A program made the translations under genes and the position numbers. Below, piece after piece: positions 4,392 through 6,829 of a stretch of DNA of 6,829 nt. The stretch's first letter is position 1. The number at the start of each line of letters is the position of its first letter. This stretch comes from Syntrophaceae bacterium UBA7544. Its GTDB lineage: Bacteria; Desulfobacterota; Syntrophia; Syntrophales; Smithellaceae. Location: assembly GCA_002479215.1 (NCBI GenBank), contig DLME01000271.1:1-6829 (forward strand), given 5' to 3'. Under the pieces are notes generated by a model that saw nothing but the letters and a program-made list of their open reading frames with translations, searched no databases and was not told where the DNA came from.

Positions 4392-6829
4392 ATGCGCGAA
4401 CCTAAAATATTAGATAAAATATTTCGTAATTCGCTAGGTTATGTAGTGGCTGTCGGAGCCGTAGCCTTAGCCACATGGTTAAAATTATTGGCACAACCCA
4501 ATATAATACCGACTAATGTGCCAATTCTGTATTTGGTAGCGATTGTTCCGGTCGCCATTTTCTTTGGATTGGGTCCATCTTTATTAGTTTGTGTACTTAG
4601 TTTTTTGGCCTATGATTATTATTTTATTCCGCCAATTCACCAAATTACATACAGCAGTGATGCAGGACCAATCTTAGCAATATTTCTCGTTGTGGGAGTG
4701 CTATTCAGCTATTTAACTTCTAATCTCAGGAGGCAAAATCAGGTCGCGATTAAAGAAATTGCTGCCCGCAAAAAGAGTGAAGCTGAATTAATAAAATACC
4801 GCGACCACCTCGAGGAACTGGTGCAACAAAGAACGTCAGAACTTGAAAAAGCGAATTTACAACTCAGAGACGAGATCAGTGAGCACAAGAAAGACGAAGA
4901 AGCCTTGCGGCAGAGTGAAGAACGCTGGGCCACCACCCTGGCGAGCATTGGTGACGGGGTCATAGCCACAGATGTATCCGGCAGGGTCAGCTTTATGAAT
5001 ACCGTGGCCCAAGATTTAACCGGTTGGAAAACTGGGGAGGCCAATCAGAAGCCAATCGTCGAAATATTTAACATTATCAATGAGACCACCCGGCAGAAAG
5101 CGGAAAACCCCGTAGACAAAGTGCTGCAATTGGGCATTATTTGCAGTCTGACTAACCACACCATCCTGATACGAAAAGACGGCACGGAGATTTCCATCGA
5201 CGACAGCGGCGCCCCGATAAAAGATGCCAAAGGGATAATCTCTGGTGTTGTCCTGGTTTTCAGAGATATCACGGAGCGCAGAAAAGCAGAGATTATCCTC
5301 CGCCATGTCGAAGAGCGCAACCGGTTGCTGGCAGATATTCTGGAACATGCTTCTCAGCCTTTCGGCATCGGATTACCTGATGGCAGCCTGGGTATAGTTA
5401 ATAAGGCATTCTGTGACCTGACTGGTTACACAGCTGAGGAACTCAAAACACTGGATTGGGCGACGGTTCTAACCCCACCTGAATACCGCTCGATGGAAAC
5501 GGAAAAGCTGGCCGAACTGGCCAGAACCGGGGAACCTGTGCTTTATGAGAAAGAGTACATACGCAAGGATAAATCCCGCGTGCCCATCGAGCTACTGGTA
5601 CACCTTGTGCGAAACGCCGAGGGGCAAGTCGAATATTATTATTCTTTCCTGACCGATATTACCGAGCGTAAAAAAGCGGTAGAAGCGCTTAGGGAGAGCG
5701 AGGCCAAAGCAAACGCGCTCATAAAATACGCTCCAACGGGCATATACGAGATAGATTACCGCACACAGCGTTTTTTGAGTCTTAATGATGCCATGAGCTC
5801 CTTAACCGGTTATACCAGGGAAGAATTATTTGCCCTCGGGCCGAGTGAGCTGCTTGATGAGGAAAGTAAAAAACTATTTATGACCAGAATTCAGCACCAG
5901 CTTGCAGGAGAGAAGATTGATGATTCGGTAGAATATAGAGTTAAGAAAAAAGACGGTTCCACTTTGTGGATTACTTTAAACATTGCGTTCTCAAAAGAGA
6001 GCTCAAATATTGCGCTTGTTATTGGACATGATATTACTGAGCGCATCGAAACTGAAAAAAGGCTGAAAGAAAGCGAAGAGAAATTCTCAGAGATTTTTCA
6101 TTCGAGTCCCATCGGTATGGTAATAACTCATCTACCCGAGGGGCGGTGTGTCGAAGTTAACGATGCCTATCTCAGGATGCTGGAGTTTTCCCGGGATGAA
6201 ATTATTGGGCGTGATTCCCGTGATTTAAATATGCACATTAACCCCGATAAACGAGATGAAGTATTCCGTCTCCTGCGCCAGCAAGGCAAAGTAACGAATA
6301 TCGAGCTAACTTTCCGGACTAAAACCGGCCGGATAATAGAAATGCTATCGTCAATCGACAGGATTAGCCTGCAAGGACAGGAGTATTCCCTATCGACAAA
6401 TATCGATATTACTGCGCGGAAACGGGCTGAAACTGAAGTCGTTCACTTGGCTTCATTCCCAGAGTATAATCCCATGCCTATTGTTGAAGTTAGCGGTGAA
6501 GGCGATGTCATATATGCCAATCCAGCGGCACGCTTGAAATTTCCACGAATGATCCATGGTCAAAAACGCAAGTTTCTTACCGACTTTATCAACATCGTCA
6601 GAGATTCAGAAACATCAGTGGCAGTAAAAGATGTCAATATCGATGAATATTGGTATGAGGAGACAATGGCATACGTGGCATCCACGAACACGTATAGACT
6701 CTATGCCAGGGAAATTACCCTTCGTAAGAAATTTGAAGATGAGTTGAAGCAACGTACTATGGATCTGGAAGCTTCAAACAAAGAGTTGGAAGCATTTTCT
6801 TATTCGGTTTCTCATGACCTTAGAGCCCC
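4392..6829 (+). CDS. HK2: DUF4118-anchored multi-PAS histidine kinase, 3' partial
   Basis: The frame is open from the ATG at 4392 to the right edge (812 full codons). Residues 15-109 form four membrane helices of the DUF4118 type, with the diagnostic YDYYFIPP at 74-81, as in KdpD-like anchors but without KdpD's Usp part. A coiled coil (about 118-178) precedes five PAS domains at about 178-300, 308-430, 434-554, 558-680 and 684-780. Most of these end in a DITER/DITARK-type motif. The fifth is the [11 protein letters not shown] type also found last in HK1. A linker leads to the H-box SVSHDLRAP with H808, and the window ends two bases into the next codon. The rest of HisKA and the ATPase domain should lie outside. 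It would be a membrane-tethered sensor whose PAS array is cytoplasmic. It is probably co-transcribed with HK1. Confidence 0.93.
   Translation, partial: [812 protein letters not shown]
6444..6829 (+). repeat. Homologous PAS-linker-H-box module, copy 2 in HK2
   Basis: This is the partner of the HK1 segment at 3253-3648. Shared points are HLASFPE, the NPA turn, the WYE-x-AY-x-x-T-x-TYRLY strand, and the [22 protein letters not shown] block. The homology may continue past the window edge into the catalytic core. Confidence 0.75.

Noticed and set aside
4739..5348. Minus-strand ORFs of 91-110 codons inside HK2
   Set aside because: They are antisense to the DUF4118/PAS frame, which is continuous to the window edge.
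1..6829. CRISPR array, tRNA or rRNA gene
   Set aside because: No regularly spaced direct repeats with spacers, no cloverleaf with a TTCGA-type arm and no rRNA core sequence were seen on either strand.

Overview
The window looks bacterial. Genes carry Shine-Dalgarno sequences, a sigma70-like promoter can be read, and it holds a two-component signalling cluster of hybrid-free PAS kinases plus a stand-alone receiver. The LASFPE-type PAS repeats, DUF4118 anchor, Rcp1-type receiver and serine-recombinase debris would suit an anaerobic lineage such as Chloroflexota (Dehalococcoidia-like). That placement is family-level impression only; no marker gene is present.

Layout. Positions 1-600 are gene-poor and look degraded. 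They contain a possible GNAT-like fragment at the left edge, a possible SEC-C-like tail near 376-477, and short repeats, but no intact gene. A small hypothetical protein (608-835, perhaps starting further upstream) follows. It converges on a minus-strand single-domain response regulator of the Rcp1/CheY type (896-1345). Positions 1346-2106 contain no intact gene. They hold the putative regulator promoter, several inverted repeats, a minus-strand 3' remnant of a site-specific serine recombinase (about 1600-1752), and a putative promoter with a structured leader of about 180 nt for the first kinase.

From 2107 to the right edge two sensor histidine kinases lie in tandem on the plus strand. HK1 (2107-4257, 716 aa) is soluble, with four PAS domains and a complete HisKA/HATPase core whose G2 box is unusual (GTGIDLP). 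HK2 (4392 to beyond 6829) has a four-helix DUF4118 membrane anchor and five PAS domains, and is cut by the window edge just after its H-box. HK1 and HK2 share a homologous module: the last PAS, the linker and the H-box.

Working model (inference): one cytoplasmic and one membrane-bound PAS kinase sense intracellular or redox/ligand cues. They may pass phosphate to the divergently encoded Rcp1-like receiver, which has no output domain and so would act by protein contact. The recombinase debris and gene-poor flanks suggest an accessory, formerly mobile region. I did not find a clearly new system. The points most worth checking are the degenerate G2 box, the structured kinase leader, the recombinase remnant and the kinase duplication.
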